From IMG/VR virus record IMGVR_UViG_3300044712_000069, positions 1 to 30,894 of that record: 30,894 bases of DNA; one strand, given 5' to 3'. A model generated the notes under the pieces. The model was not told the origin of the DNA and did not search any database. It was given only the letters and a program-made list of their open reading frames with translations. Each line of letters opens with the position of its first letter. The stretch's first letter is position 1. Shown here piece by piece: positions 8,105 to 15,630 of the stretch. The translations under genes were made by a program, and so were the position numbers. Origin of the DNA: a virus.

Positions 8105-8748
8105 TCCCCGTTCTAGGTTTTGCGACGCTATCCAGGTTCGACCTGGCGCAACGTCTATTGGATTCCATCGACTACCCCGTCGAACACCTGGTAATCGTAG
8201 ACAACTCTGGCAAAAAGGTATTCGAGCCGAAGGTAAATGACAACGTAAAGAATCTCTGGGTTCTACGGGTGCCAAGCGGACTCGGTGCTAACGGGGCCTG
8301 GAACCTAATCATCAAGTCCACGCCTCACGCGCCCTATTGGGTTATCCCAAACGACGACGCACACTTCGAACCAGGCGCACTCGAAACCATCGCTAGAGAA
8401 GTCCAGACGGACAAGTTCAACTTCTTGAACATTTCCCCTAAGTGGTCGTGCGTAATCCCGACAGAAGGCAGCGTAGGCAAGGCGGGACTATGGGACGAAG
8501 TATTCCACCCGATCTACTTCGACGACGACGAATACGAATGGCGTATGCGCGAACTAGGCGTAGAGTTCCACACTATCAACGCACGCGTTTACCATGACAA
8601 TAGCTCAACGCTTCACAGCGGATTCCAAGAGCGTAACGCCATGACCTATACCCGTAACAACTCCATGTTTACTAACAAGCGGGCGGCTAAGAACATCGGC
8701 ATTATTGGTTGGTCGCTAAAAGTGCGAAGGGAAAACAGATGGGACTAA
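8101..8748 (+). CDS. Glycosyltransferase, GT2-like (GT-A fold)
   Basis: 215 aa. The N-terminal strand P-V-L-G-F-A-T-L-S-R-F-D resembles the nucleotide-binding start of GT2 enzymes. The metal-binding segment is probably N84-D85-D86. A later F-D-D-D-E-Y-E-W-R-M-R-E-L-G block (about residue 139 on) resembles the catalytic acidic region. It is shorter than many GT2 enzymes but looks intact. ATG 8101 overlaps the GT4 stop (ATGA), and the 3' end overlaps the next gene by ten bases, so the three are co-translated. The product linkage and acceptor cannot be read from the sequence. Confidence 0.85.
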   Translation: MIPVLGFATLSRFDLAQRLLDSIDYPVEHLVIVDNSGKKVFEPKVNDNVKNLWVLRVPSGLGANGAWNLIIKSTPHAPYWVIPNDDAHFEPGALETIAREVQTDKFNFLNISPKWSCVIPTEGSVGKAGLWDEVFHPIYFDDDEYEWRMRELGVEFHTINARVYHDNSSTLHSGFQERNAMTYTRNNSMFTNKRAAKNIGIIGWSLKVRRENRWD

Positions 8749-9161
8749 GGGTTTACACCGGTGGAACCTTCGACTTATTCCACGCGGGCCACGTTGAGTT
8801 TCTAAAGACTTGCGCTCAACTAGGCGACGATGTCTATGTGGCTCTAAATACCGACGAATTTATAGCCGAATACAAAGGCAAACCGCCCGTCATAAGCTAC
8901 GAAGATCGCAAGAAGGTTCTTCTGGCGTGTAAGTATGTGGACTTCGTAATCCCTAACTCAGACGGCAAAGACTCGTGCCCTACTATCGAATCCGTGGCCC
9001 CGCACATTATCGCTATCGGTTCGGATTGGGCGCGTAGGGATTACTACAAGCAAATGAATTTCACGCAGGATTGGTTGGACGAAAGAGGAATAAGCCTTAT
9101 CTATATTCCCTATACCCAGGGCATTAGTTCTACCGAAATAAAGCAAAGGCTAGGGAAGTAG
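8739..9161 (+). CDS. Cytidylyltransferase-like nucleotidyltransferase
   Basis: 140 aa with the hallmarks of the TagD/RfaE/CTP:phosphotransferase superfamily: Y-T-G-G-T-F-D-L-F-H-A-G-H, with H15-A-G-H18 as the nucleotide-binding HxGH, and G-I-S-S-T-E-I-K (128-135), matching the family ISTT motif. Length is right for a single-domain enzyme such as glycerol-3-phosphate cytidylyltransferase. It should make a CDP-activated (or similar) alcohol or sugar, perhaps for the two glycosyltransferases just upstream. ATG 8739 with GAAGGGAAAA upstream is chosen; an earlier in-frame start lies deeper in the GT2 gene. Confidence 0.9.
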   Translation: MGLRVYTGGTFDLFHAGHVEFLKTCAQLGDDVYVALNTDEFIAEYKGKPPVISYEDRKKVLLACKYVDFVIPNSDGKDSCPTIESVAPHIIAIGSDWARRDYYKQMNFTQDWLDERGISLIYIPYTQGISSTEIKQRLGK

Positions 9162-9173
9162 AATAGACGTATG
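9155..9173 (+). promoter_or_regulatory. Candidate leaderless start motif, copy 1
   Basis: GAAGTAGAATAGAC then G-T-ATG. TAGAAT (9159-9164) resembles a -10 box and ends six bases before ATG 9171; no Shine-Dalgarno is present. The same 14-mer, in the same position relative to the ATG but a different reading frame, occurs before the peptidase gene at 19577. Confidence 0.5.
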
Positions 9174-9770
9174 ATTACCAACGGATACTGCACACTAGCG
9201 CAAGTAAAAGCGGGACTCCGCATAAATGACACCGTGGACGATTCCCTTTTGGAGATGGCGGTAGAGTCCGCTTCCCGCGCGATGGATTCCTACTGCAATC
9301 GCGTCTTCTACTCCACCGGCACGGCAGTAGTTCGCTATTACTCACCACGCGATTCTTACCTATGCGAAATCGACGACCTAGTATCCCTGACTTCGCTATA
9401 CACAAACAATAACCAGACTCAGACCAGCTATAACGTCGCTTGGACTTCCGAGGACTATCAGCTTGAACCGCTAAATGGTTTGGCAGATTCGCAGCCGGTT
9501 CCTTATACCCAGATTCGTGCGATCGGTAACCTAACATTCCCGAACCTAAATGGCGAAGCAAGCGTAAAGGTTACGGGCGTATTCGGTTACAACGCAGTCC
9601 CAATCGCCGTTACCCAAGCAACCGTTATCCAGGCTTCCCGTATTTACAAGCGACTAGACAGCCCGCTAGGAATTATCTCCGGTGAGCTTGGTTCTATGCG
9701 CGTAGGCACTCGCCTAGACCCAGATGTAGCTCAGCTCGTAGACGGCTTCCGTAAAGTGAGAATGGCCTAA
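9171..9770 (+). CDS. Head-tail connector protein (gp6-like)
   Basis: 199 aa. The N-terminal half (C-T-L-A-Q-V-K-A-G-L-R-I ... L-L-E-M-A-V-E-S-A-S-R-A-M-D-S-Y-C) has the helical pattern of HK97 gp6-like adaptors that sit under the portal. It lies after the glycan cassette, the usual position after the capsid gene in related phages, which suggests the cassette was inserted between capsid and connector. It probably starts without a Shine-Dalgarno (see the motif at 9155). It overlaps the next gene by one base (TAATG). Confidence 0.85.
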   Translation: MITNGYCTLAQVKAGLRINDTVDDSLLEMAVESASRAMDSYCNRVFYSTGTAVVRYYSPRDSYLCEIDDLVSLTSLYTNNNQTQTSYNVAWTSEDYQLEPLNGLADSQPVPYTQIRAIGNLTFPNLNGEASVKVTGVFGYNAVPIAVTQATVIQASRIYKRLDSPLGIISGELGSMRVGTRLDPDVAQLVDGFRKVRMA

Positions 9771-10177
9771 TGGCAGACATTCAACAACTGCGAACCGGTA
9801 TCTGCAACAACCTAGCGACGATTAGCGGCCTACGCACTTCGATAGACATTCCAGACAACCCGAACCCGCCCGTTGCTATCGTCCAGCTAGTCCGCGTCGA
9901 GTATCGCCAAGACTTTAGAAACGGCATGGCGGAATACACTTTCGCCGTTCAGGTTCTCGTCGGTCGCGTAGACGAACGATCAGCACAACGCAATCTAGAC
10001 GCTTACTGCTCTAGCGATTCCGCGTCGTCTATACGGGGTGCGATAGAATCGAATAGGAATCTTGGTGGTTACGCTTATGACTGCGTAGTTACCGAGATGT
10101 CGTCTTACGGAAGCGTTCTGGTAAACGACACCACCTATCTAGCGGCGGAATTCGCCGTTAGAGTGCTTGCAAGCTAA
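9770..10177 (+). CDS. Probable tail terminator / tail completion protein
   Basis: 135 aa. No firm motif, but size, position between connector and tail tube, and the mixed alpha/beta pattern (I-C-N-N-L-A-T-I-S-G-L-R ... A-E-Y-T-F-A-V-Q-V-L-V-G) fit siphovirus tail terminator proteins that stop tail-tube growth and join it to the head. It starts at TAATG with the connector gene and is followed by a good Shine-Dalgarno for the tail tube. A neck protein is the main alternative. Confidence 0.65.
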   Translation: MADIQQLRTGICNNLATISGLRTSIDIPDNPNPPVAIVQLVRVEYRQDFRNGMAEYTFAVQVLVGRVDERSAQRNLDAYCSSDSASSIRGAIESNRNLGGYAYDCVVTEMSSYGSVLVNDTTYLAAEFAVRVLAS

Positions 10178-10189
10178 TTAGGAGAAAAC

Positions 10190-10597
10190 ATGGCAAAGCT
10201 AGTTCTCACCGACGTTGTTACCACCATTGGCGGAACTGACTACTCGGCGAACATCAACCAGGTAGAAATTTCCGTTTCTGCCGACGAAGTAGAAACCACC
10301 GCATTTGGTTCTGCTTGGCGCACCTCAACCAACGGCCTAAAGTCTGGAACCTTCACCGTATCGTTCCACTCTGACTACGCCGCTGCTGCAATCGACTCCG
10401 GTCTATGGACCTTGTTCGGTTCTGCCGCTACCGTTGTCGTAAAGCCAGCTGGAACCGCGACTTCCGCTTCAAACCCAAGCTACACCTTTGCAGTAAACGT
10501 AAACAACCTGACCCCAATTTCGGGCGCAGTTGGCGACCTAGCAGTAGCAAACGTTACCTGGCCGATCACCGGTGCAGTAACTCGCGCAACTGCCTAA
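10190..10597 (+). CDS. Major tail protein (tail tube)
   Basis: 135 aa, strongly beta-rich with many Thr/Ser/Val/Ala, as in siphovirus tail tube proteins. Segment V-E-I-S-V-S-A-D-E-V-E-T-T-A-F-G is typical of the family. A strong Shine-Dalgarno (TTAGGAGAAAAC) fits the high output needed for a tube subunit. It is followed directly by the frameshifting chaperone gene, the standard siphovirus order. Confidence 0.85.
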   Translation: MAKLVLTDVVTTIGGTDYSANINQVEISVSADEVETTAFGSAWRTSTNGLKSGTFTVSFHSDYAAAAIDSGLWTLFGSAATVVVKPAGTATSASNPSYTFAVNVNNLTPISGAVGDLAVANVTWPITGAVTRATA

Positions 10598-10619
10598 CAA
10601 CTAAAAAGGAAACCTACAA

Positions 10620-10871
10620 ATGAGAATAAATCTCGAAATCGAACAAGTAGACGGAACCAAGCAAGAGGTTACCGCTTCAGCCATTGACCTAGTCAAGTTC
10701 GAGGAAAAATACGACATCAGCGTATCTAAGCTCGATAAGGAAATGAAGCTTACCCACTTGCTATTCCTAGCTCACACGTCGCTAAAGCGACAGAACAAGA
10801 CCGCTCTAGACTTCGACGCATGGCTAGAAACGGTTGAGAGCGTAGGAGCTTCGGCTAAAGACCCAAAATAG
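10620..10871 (+). CDS. Tail assembly chaperone, short form
   Basis: 83 aa, acting like the lambda G product: it coats the tape measure during tail assembly and is not part of the virion. The sequence is charged and helical. It ends at tandem TAG TAG directly behind the slippery heptamer C-CCA-AAA (10862-10868). Position between tail tube and tape measure is the standard one. Ribosomes that do not shift make this form. Confidence 0.85.
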   Translation: MRINLEIEQVDGTKQEVTASAIDLVKFEEKYDISVSKLDKEMKLTHLLFLAHTSLKRQNKTALDFDAWLETVESVGASAKDPK

Positions 10872-11014
10872 TAGGGCTTGGCGATAAGTCGTCACATTGG
10901 TTTATCGCCGGCCTTGCTGTTGAAACGGGCATAGCCCCGTCGGTTCTTATGCAGGAATCCGATCGTATGTTGTGGACTATGGGTCGCTACTTGATTTGGA
11001 AACACTCGGCATAA
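10620..11014 (+). CDS. Tail assembly chaperone, -1 frameshift product
   Basis: About 131 aa. Slipping back one base at C-CCA-AAA avoids the TAG and continues for 48 codons in the -1 frame: I-V-G-L-G-D-K-S-S-H-W-F-I-A-G-L-A-V-E-T, then through M-Q-E-S-D-R-M to ...L-I-W-K-H-S-A, ending at TAA 11012-11014. This extension has no start of its own and its protein-like composition (Trp, His, Met well placed) supports translation. It corresponds to the lambda GT protein, whose T domain recruits tail tube subunits. Only a fraction of ribosomes should make it. Confidence 0.85.
10862..10868 (+). other. Slippery heptamer for -1 frameshifting
   Basis: CCCAAAA in the phase C CCA AAA, fitting X-XXY-YYZ, directly followed by TAG TAG in the zero frame. 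Both A-site and P-site tRNAs can re-pair on CCC AAA. Confidence 0.85.
10880..10909 (+). other. Hairpin downstream of the slippery site
   Basis: GGCGATAA (10880-10887) pairs perfectly with TTATCGCC (10902-10909) around a 14-base loop; two T-G pairs may extend the base. It begins 11 bases after the heptamer. It is well placed to slow ribosomes and stimulate slipping. Confidence 0.65.
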
Positions 11015-11044
11015 CCCCTGCTAATCGCGGGGGTTTTGCTTTTG
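11013..11044 (+). terminator. Terminator/attenuator inside the tail operon
   Basis: AACCCCTGC (11013-11021) and GCGGGGGTT (11027-11035) form a 9-bp stem with one T-G pair and a 5-base loop, followed by TTGCTTTT. The left arm overlaps the TAA (11012-11014) that ends the frameshift product, so a shifting ribosome would occupy the stem. Downstream tail genes have no obvious promoter, so this is probably partial or regulated. Confidence 0.75.
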
Positions 11045-11073
11045 GTAGACTTGAAGAAACAAGGAGTCGGTTT

Positions 11074-11697
11074 ATGTTTATAGGTGGCGAAGTATCGGCT
11101 CAAGACATCAAGCGCATAAACGCCGCCCTAAAGCTGGTCGAGCCAGAACTGCTCAAAGAGATTCGTTCTGAAATCAAGTCAATTACCAAACCGATTCAAG
11201 ACCAGATAAAGAAAAACATTCCAAGCAAGCCACCTATGAGCGGTATGGGTGGAGTTGTCTTTAACAAGAAGACCGGAAACTACTCGATAAACGAGGGTCG
11301 CCTACGCTGGGACGGAGCAGGCTTACGTTCGCCTAGTGCCGTAAAGCCAAATGCCGTAACGGTAAATAGTTCTATGCGAGCTACGGGGCGTTCGCTAAAT
11401 ACTGCCCTGGCAAAAATCGTCGTGCGATCCGCAGCCGTTTCTATGGCAGACATGGCAGGACGCGTGAACAAGAGCCGACCGATTTCGCGTGAGTATTACT
11501 ACCGCAACCGCGCAGGTGAAATCGTGAAGCGTAAGCACCGCGTTACCACGCAGGGCAAGACTTTTATTCGCAACCTGGCAGGGTCGGCTTCCCGTTACGC
11601 TTGGCCCGCACTAGAAGGTAAAATTGACGAAGTAGCTAAGGAACTCGAAACCCGTGTTTTGGATAAGTTCTATCGCAAGCTAAATAGAAGGTTCTAA
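11074..11697 (+). CDS. Putative gp10-like tail completion protein
   Basis: 207 aa, basic. ATG 11074 is preceded by GGAG at a good distance; a longer frame from 10972 would overlap the frameshift product and the terminator, so it is rejected. Features are K-P-I-Q-D-Q-I-K-K-N-I-P, then a Gly/Pro turn, a central basic segment, and a C-terminal helix after Y-A-W-P-A-L-E. This resembles HK97 gp10-like neck or tail completion proteins, but only weakly. Lying between chaperone and tape measure is slightly unusual for that role. It overlaps the tape measure gene by one base (TAATG). Confidence 0.6.
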   Translation: MFIGGEVSAQDIKRINAALKLVEPELLKEIRSEIKSITKPIQDQIKKNIPSKPPMSGMGGVVFNKKTGNYSINEGRLRWDGAGLRSPSAVKPNAVTVNSSMRATGRSLNTALAKIVVRSAAVSMADMAGRVNKSRPISREYYYRNRAGEIVKRKHRVTTQGKTFIRNLAGSASRYAWPALEGKIDEVAKELETRVLDKFYRKLNRRF

Positions 11698-14402
11698 TGG
11701 CTGGAAATGTAAAAGTTGTTCTCAAGTCCGTATGGGACGACAAGGGCGTTAGGGACGCACAACAACAACTAGGCAATTTAGGCAAAGGTCTAGGCGTATC
11801 TTTCGCCGCCGTATCCGCTGCCGTAGTCGGTGCGGGGATAGCCGTTGCGGGCTTTGCTTCTAAAGCCGTAGACGCAGCCGAGAACGTCCGGCAGGCAGAC
11901 AACCGACTAGGCCAAGTTGCTAAGTCAATGGGGCTATTCGGCTCACAGACCGCAGACGTAACTAACCGCCTTATTGCGCTCGCGGAAGCAAACGAAGTCA
12001 ATCTTGCTATTGACGCGGAAACCATCAAGCTGACGCAGTCCAAGCTTCTAACCTTCAAGGAACTAGCTGGAAGCGCAGATGAAGCGGGTGGAGCTTTCGA
12101 CCGCGCGACAATGGCCGCCCTAGACCTAGCCGCCGCTGGATTCGGTTCGGCGGAAACCAATGCCACACAACTAGGTAAAGCTCTACAAGACCCGATCAAG
12201 GGCCTAACCGCGCTAACCCGTTCCGGTGTCACCTTCACAAAGCAAGAGAAGGAAAACATCAAGACCCTGGTTGAATCTGGCCAGACCCTAAAGGCGCAAG
12301 ACCTAATCCTGCAAGCCATCGAAACGCAGGTAGGTGGAACCGCCCAGGCAACCGCTAAGGCTTCCGACAAGATGAAGCTGGCGTTTGAGAACGTCTACGA
12401 AACCGTCGGAAAAGCCCTATTGCCGGTATTCGACGACTTGGCTAATGAAGTCGTAGCACTTACCCCAGAAATTGCCGACGCTCTAACGCCCGTCATGGCA
12501 CAACTAGCCGAGGTCTTCCGCAAAGAGATTATTCCGCTTATCAAGGAATTTACCGGTTGGCTTGCGTCACCGCAGGGAACTAAGGCCGTCAAAGACCTAA
12601 CCGCTGCCGTTGTCGATTCCGTAAAGGGCTTCTTCGACTTTACTAAGAAGCTAATGGAGAATTGGGATCAGATAGTCGCCGTTACGGGCGTTCTGGTTTC
12701 GCTCTATGGTGCTATCAAAATCTTTACCACCGTTACCACGGCCGCCCGCGCCGCTATGTTGCTATTCAACGTAGCCCTTACCGCCAACCCAATCGGTGCG
12801 CTACTTGTCGTCCTCGGTCTGACTACCGCTGCCGTTATTGCCTTCACGAAGGAAGTAACACCTGCAACCCAGGCAATCAAGAACGCCAAGAACGAAACGA
12901 TGGCACTTGAGCAAGAACAAATTAGGCTCAAGGAAAAAATCAAGCAGGGTGGACTTGGCTGGCAGAACTACCAAGACCAGCTAATCAAGGTAAACGACAA
13001 ACTTATGGAAGCCAAAACCGGCTTCTCTACTTCGGCGGGTGAAGCGAACCGTTTTGCCAACATCAAGCTAACGGGCGTAAACAACGAAATCGACGCAACC
13101 GCTCGCAGACTAAAGGGACTAGCTAACCAATTCGGTGAAACCACGGGTGAAGCTCAAAGATTCGCTAACCTACGCCCAGCTACTACTAATACAGGTGGCA
13201 ACGGTGGCGGTGGCGGTGCGTCTGGTCCAACCCCTGCGGAACAACTTGCAGAAGCTCGCAAGAAGGTTCAAAAGATTATTCAGGACGCGCAAAAGCGTGT
13301 CGCAGAAGCACAGAAGACCTATACAAAGGCAGTAGCCGCAGCGGACAAGGCGTTCCTAGAGAACGAGCTAAAGATTCGTGAGGACTACGGCAACCGCCTA
13401 GCCGACATTATCGAGCAGTCTAAGAACCGAATCCGCAACGCCTACAAGTCGATCGCAGAGTTCAACGTATCGACGTTCCTATCAAACTTCCAAGAGGTAG
13501 AAGCGGCTCGTCTAAAGTCCTTCGAAGACGCTAAGAAAGCAGCCGAAGAAGTAGGCACGGCGTTTACTGAAGTATTTACCGCTGGCGACCCCGTAAAGGC
13601 TTACCTAGACAACCTTCGCGCCAAGATCGCGTCAAACAAGAGGGTTCTGGATACTAGCGCAAAGCTACTTGAAGCAGGTTTCTCGCAGACCTTCATCGAG
13701 CAGATTATCTCCACCGGTGAAACGGGTGGTATCGCATTAGCAGAAGGTCTACTAGCAAGTAGTCCAGAAACTATCCGCGAAGTCCAAGCTCTATTCAAGG
13801 AAATTGAATCCGTTGCAGGCGCGGGTGCAGACGCTCTAGCAAATCAGCTATACGAAAAGCAGGGCCTAGCAACCCAAGAACTAATTACCCTATTCGACGA
13901 CACTAATAAGCAACTTCTAGACGCACTAGCCGCTAATTACGATGACTACACAAAGTCACTAGCCGACGCTGGAACCGCACTAAAGGATTCTCTAACTGCT
14001 ATTACGGCAGACTTTGACAGCGCGATCGCCGAGATGGAAGGCAAGCTAGGGGGACTAGGTGCGACCGTAAAGTCGTTCCGCGCCATGCTTACCGGTTTAG
14101 CCGAACAAACTATCGCGGCTACTACTCCAATCGCTAAGGGTTCGGTCGGTAAGACTAGTGACGGTGGTGGTTTCCAATTCAACATCGACCAGGCTCTAGG
14201 ACAGGCCCCTGGAACTTTCGCTGCTTCTCAATTCCCACCAATCGCCGCCAAACCAAGCACGTTACCGGCAACCACGCAACCCGCTACTGTTATCAACGTG
14301 AATGTAAAAACGGATCAGACTCAATCAACCGCCCAGGTCGGTGCAGTTATCGCAAACGCGATTAGCAAATACACATCTAACGGTGGAAAGGTTCTGCTCT
14401 AG
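11697..14402 (+). CDS. Tail tape measure protein
   Basis: 901 aa, the longest gene here. It sets tail length and is ejected on infection. It has an N-terminal hydrophobic Ala/Gly-Val stretch (about 35-55), a long hydrophobic block (about 325-382) with N-P-I-G-A-L-L, a Gly-rich linker (about 500-511) and a long Ala/Lys/Glu coiled coil (about 513-590). At 901 codons a tail of roughly 130 nm would follow from the usual 1.5 angstrom per residue, an inference. The large minus-strand frame opposite it is a shadow. The stop overlaps the next GTG start. Confidence 0.93.
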   Translation: MAGNVKVVLKSVWDDKGVRDAQQQLGNLGKGLGVSFAAVSAAVVGAGIAVAGFASKAVDAAENVRQADNRLGQVAKSMGLFGSQTADVTNRLIALAEANEVNLAIDAETIKLTQSKLLTFKELAGSADEAGGAFDRATMAALDLAAAGFGSAETNATQLGKALQDPIKGLTALTRSGVTFTKQEKENIKTLVESGQTLKAQDLILQAIETQVGGTAQATAKASDKMKLAFENVYETVGKALLPVFDDLANEVVALTPEIADALTPVMAQLAEVFRKEIIPLIKEFTGWLASPQGTKAVKDLTAAVVDSVKGFFDFTKKLMENWDQIVAVTGVLVSLYGAIKIFTTVTTAARAAMLLFNVALTANPIGALLVVLGLTTAAVIAFTKEVTPATQAIKNAKNETMALEQEQIRLKEKIKQGGLGWQNYQDQLIKVNDKLMEAKTGFSTSAGEANRFANIKLTGVNNEIDATARRLKGLANQFGETTGEAQRFANLRPATTNTGGNGGGGGASGPTPAEQLAEARKKVQKIIQDAQKRVAEAQKTYTKAVAAADKAFLENELKIREDYGNRLADIIEQSKNRIRNAYKSIAEFNVSTFLSNFQEVEAARLKSFEDAKKAAEEVGTAFTEVFTAGDPVKAYLDNLRAKIASNKRVLDTSAKLLEAGFSQTFIEQIISTGETGGIALAEGLLASSPETIREVQALFKEIESVAGAGADALANQLYEKQGLATQELITLFDDTNKQLLDALAANYDDYTKSLADAGTALKDSLTAITADFDSAIAEMEGKLGGLGATVKSFRAMLTGLAEQTIAATTPIAKGSVGKTSDGGGFQFNIDQALGQAPGTFAASQFPPIAAKPSTLPATTQPATVINVNVKTDQTQSTAQVGAVIANAISKYTSNGGKVLL

Positions 14403-15622
14403 TGTCTATTCCTACGCCGAAAGTAGAAATCGGTTTTGACATCACGGGTTCGAACGCTCCACTATTCACGCTAGACGACCCCGTAAAAGGTCTACTGAAT
14501 AACACGCAATACCCGCTCGGTGGACAAATCTTCTACGATGTAACCCAATATCTAATCAGCGTTTCTATCGACCGCGGTAAGAACCGAGAACTAGACGTAT
14601 ACGACCCTGGTTTGGCTAACGTCGTGCTACAAAACCGCCAGCGTATCTTTGACCCATTGTTCACTTCTTCGCCCTTCTATGGGCAGATTATCCCGAAGCG
14701 AGCGATCAGGATTAGTTACGATAACCAGCTAGCGTTCGTTGGAGTTATCGACGATTGGAACTTCTCGTATTCCCCAAATGGTGAAAGCCTAGTATCCGCT
14801 GCCGCTTCCGACGCGTTCGTCTACTTCTCAAACCAGACCCTAGACGCTCAGACTTTCACATCACAGAAGACCGGTGAGCGTATTGCCGTAGTGCTATCCG
14901 ACGCTTCGGTTAGCTGGCCCCTAGAGAACCGCAGTCTGGAAACGGGATTTACCACGATCGCGGGCGACACCGTCGCGCAGGATACGAACGTTCTGGATTA
15001 CCTGCAAACCGTAACACGCTCGGAGCCAGGTTCGCTATTCATCGGTAAGGACGGAAACGTCGTCTTCAATGACCGACGCACGGCCGCTTCTTCTGGTGGT
15101 GTTACCTTCGCGGACGATGGAACGGGAATCACCTATAACCAACTTGGTATCGAATACGGATCGGAAACGCTCTACAACGAAATCGTCGTGGGTGCGACCG
15201 GCGGAACTGCAATCGTCACCGACTCTACTTCGCAAGCCGAATACGGTGTATTGAACCTAACCCAAACGGGTCTACTGATTCAGGCACAGGCCGACGTGAA
15301 CGCGCTGGCTTCTTATCTAATCTCGCTCTACAACCAGCCCGAATACCGCTTCCGCACTTTGGAAGTTCAGCTAGATGAGCTAACAACGGCGCAACAACAA
15401 CAAATCTTAAACTTGGAAATCGGTTCGGTTGTGAGAATCAAGTTCACACCTAACGGTATCCCGCCAGCGATTGACCGCTACGCGGAAGTAATCCAAATCA
15501 ACCACGGAAGCAATCAAATAACTCACAGCGTAAAGCTAAGTTTCGCAACTCTAGAAACCGCACTACTCGTCCTAAGTGACGCAGAGTTCGGTAAACTAGA
15601 CCTATACGCTTTAGCGTTCTAA
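14402..15622 (+). CDS. Minor tail protein (distal tail / hub)
   Basis: 406 aa, mostly beta. It begins at GTG 14402, overlapping the tape measure stop. The position directly after the tape measure, and segments such as Y-L-I-S-V-S-I-D-R-G-K-N-R-E-L-D-V-Y with repeated V-R-I-K-F and S-V-K-L-S-F strands, fit the tail-tip hub proteins of actinophage siphoviruses. No lysozyme or peptidase motif is visible. It is followed by a strong Shine-Dalgarno (AAGGAGAATC) for the first fibre-like protein. Confidence 0.75.
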   Translation: MSIPTPKVEIGFDITGSNAPLFTLDDPVKGLLNNTQYPLGGQIFYDVTQYLISVSIDRGKNRELDVYDPGLANVVLQNRQRIFDPLFTSSPFYGQIIPKRAIRISYDNQLAFVGVIDDWNFSYSPNGESLVSAAASDAFVYFSNQTLDAQTFTSQKTGERIAVVLSDASVSWPLENRSLETGFTTIAGDTVAQDTNVLDYLQTVTRSEPGSLFIGKDGNVVFNDRRTAASSGGVTFADDGTGITYNQLGIEYGSETLYNEIVVGATGGTAIVTDSTSQAEYGVLNLTQTGLLIQAQADVNALASYLISLYNQPEYRFRTLEVQLDELTTAQQQQILNLEIGSVVRIKFTPNGIPPAIDRYAEVIQINHGSNQITHSVKLSFATLETALLVLSDAEFGKLDLYALAF

Positions 15623-15630
15623 GGAGAATC

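Noticed and set aside
10972-11073. Longer start (ATG 10972) for the gp10-like protein.
   Set aside because: It would overlap the frameshift product and the terminator hairpin. ATG 11074 has a good GGAG ribosome site.
11636-12370. 244-codon minus-strand frame opposite the tape measure gene.
   Set aside because: Composition is Ser/Ala/Arg-rich shadow of an Ala-rich coding strand, it has no promoter or neighbour, and the plus-strand protein is clear.
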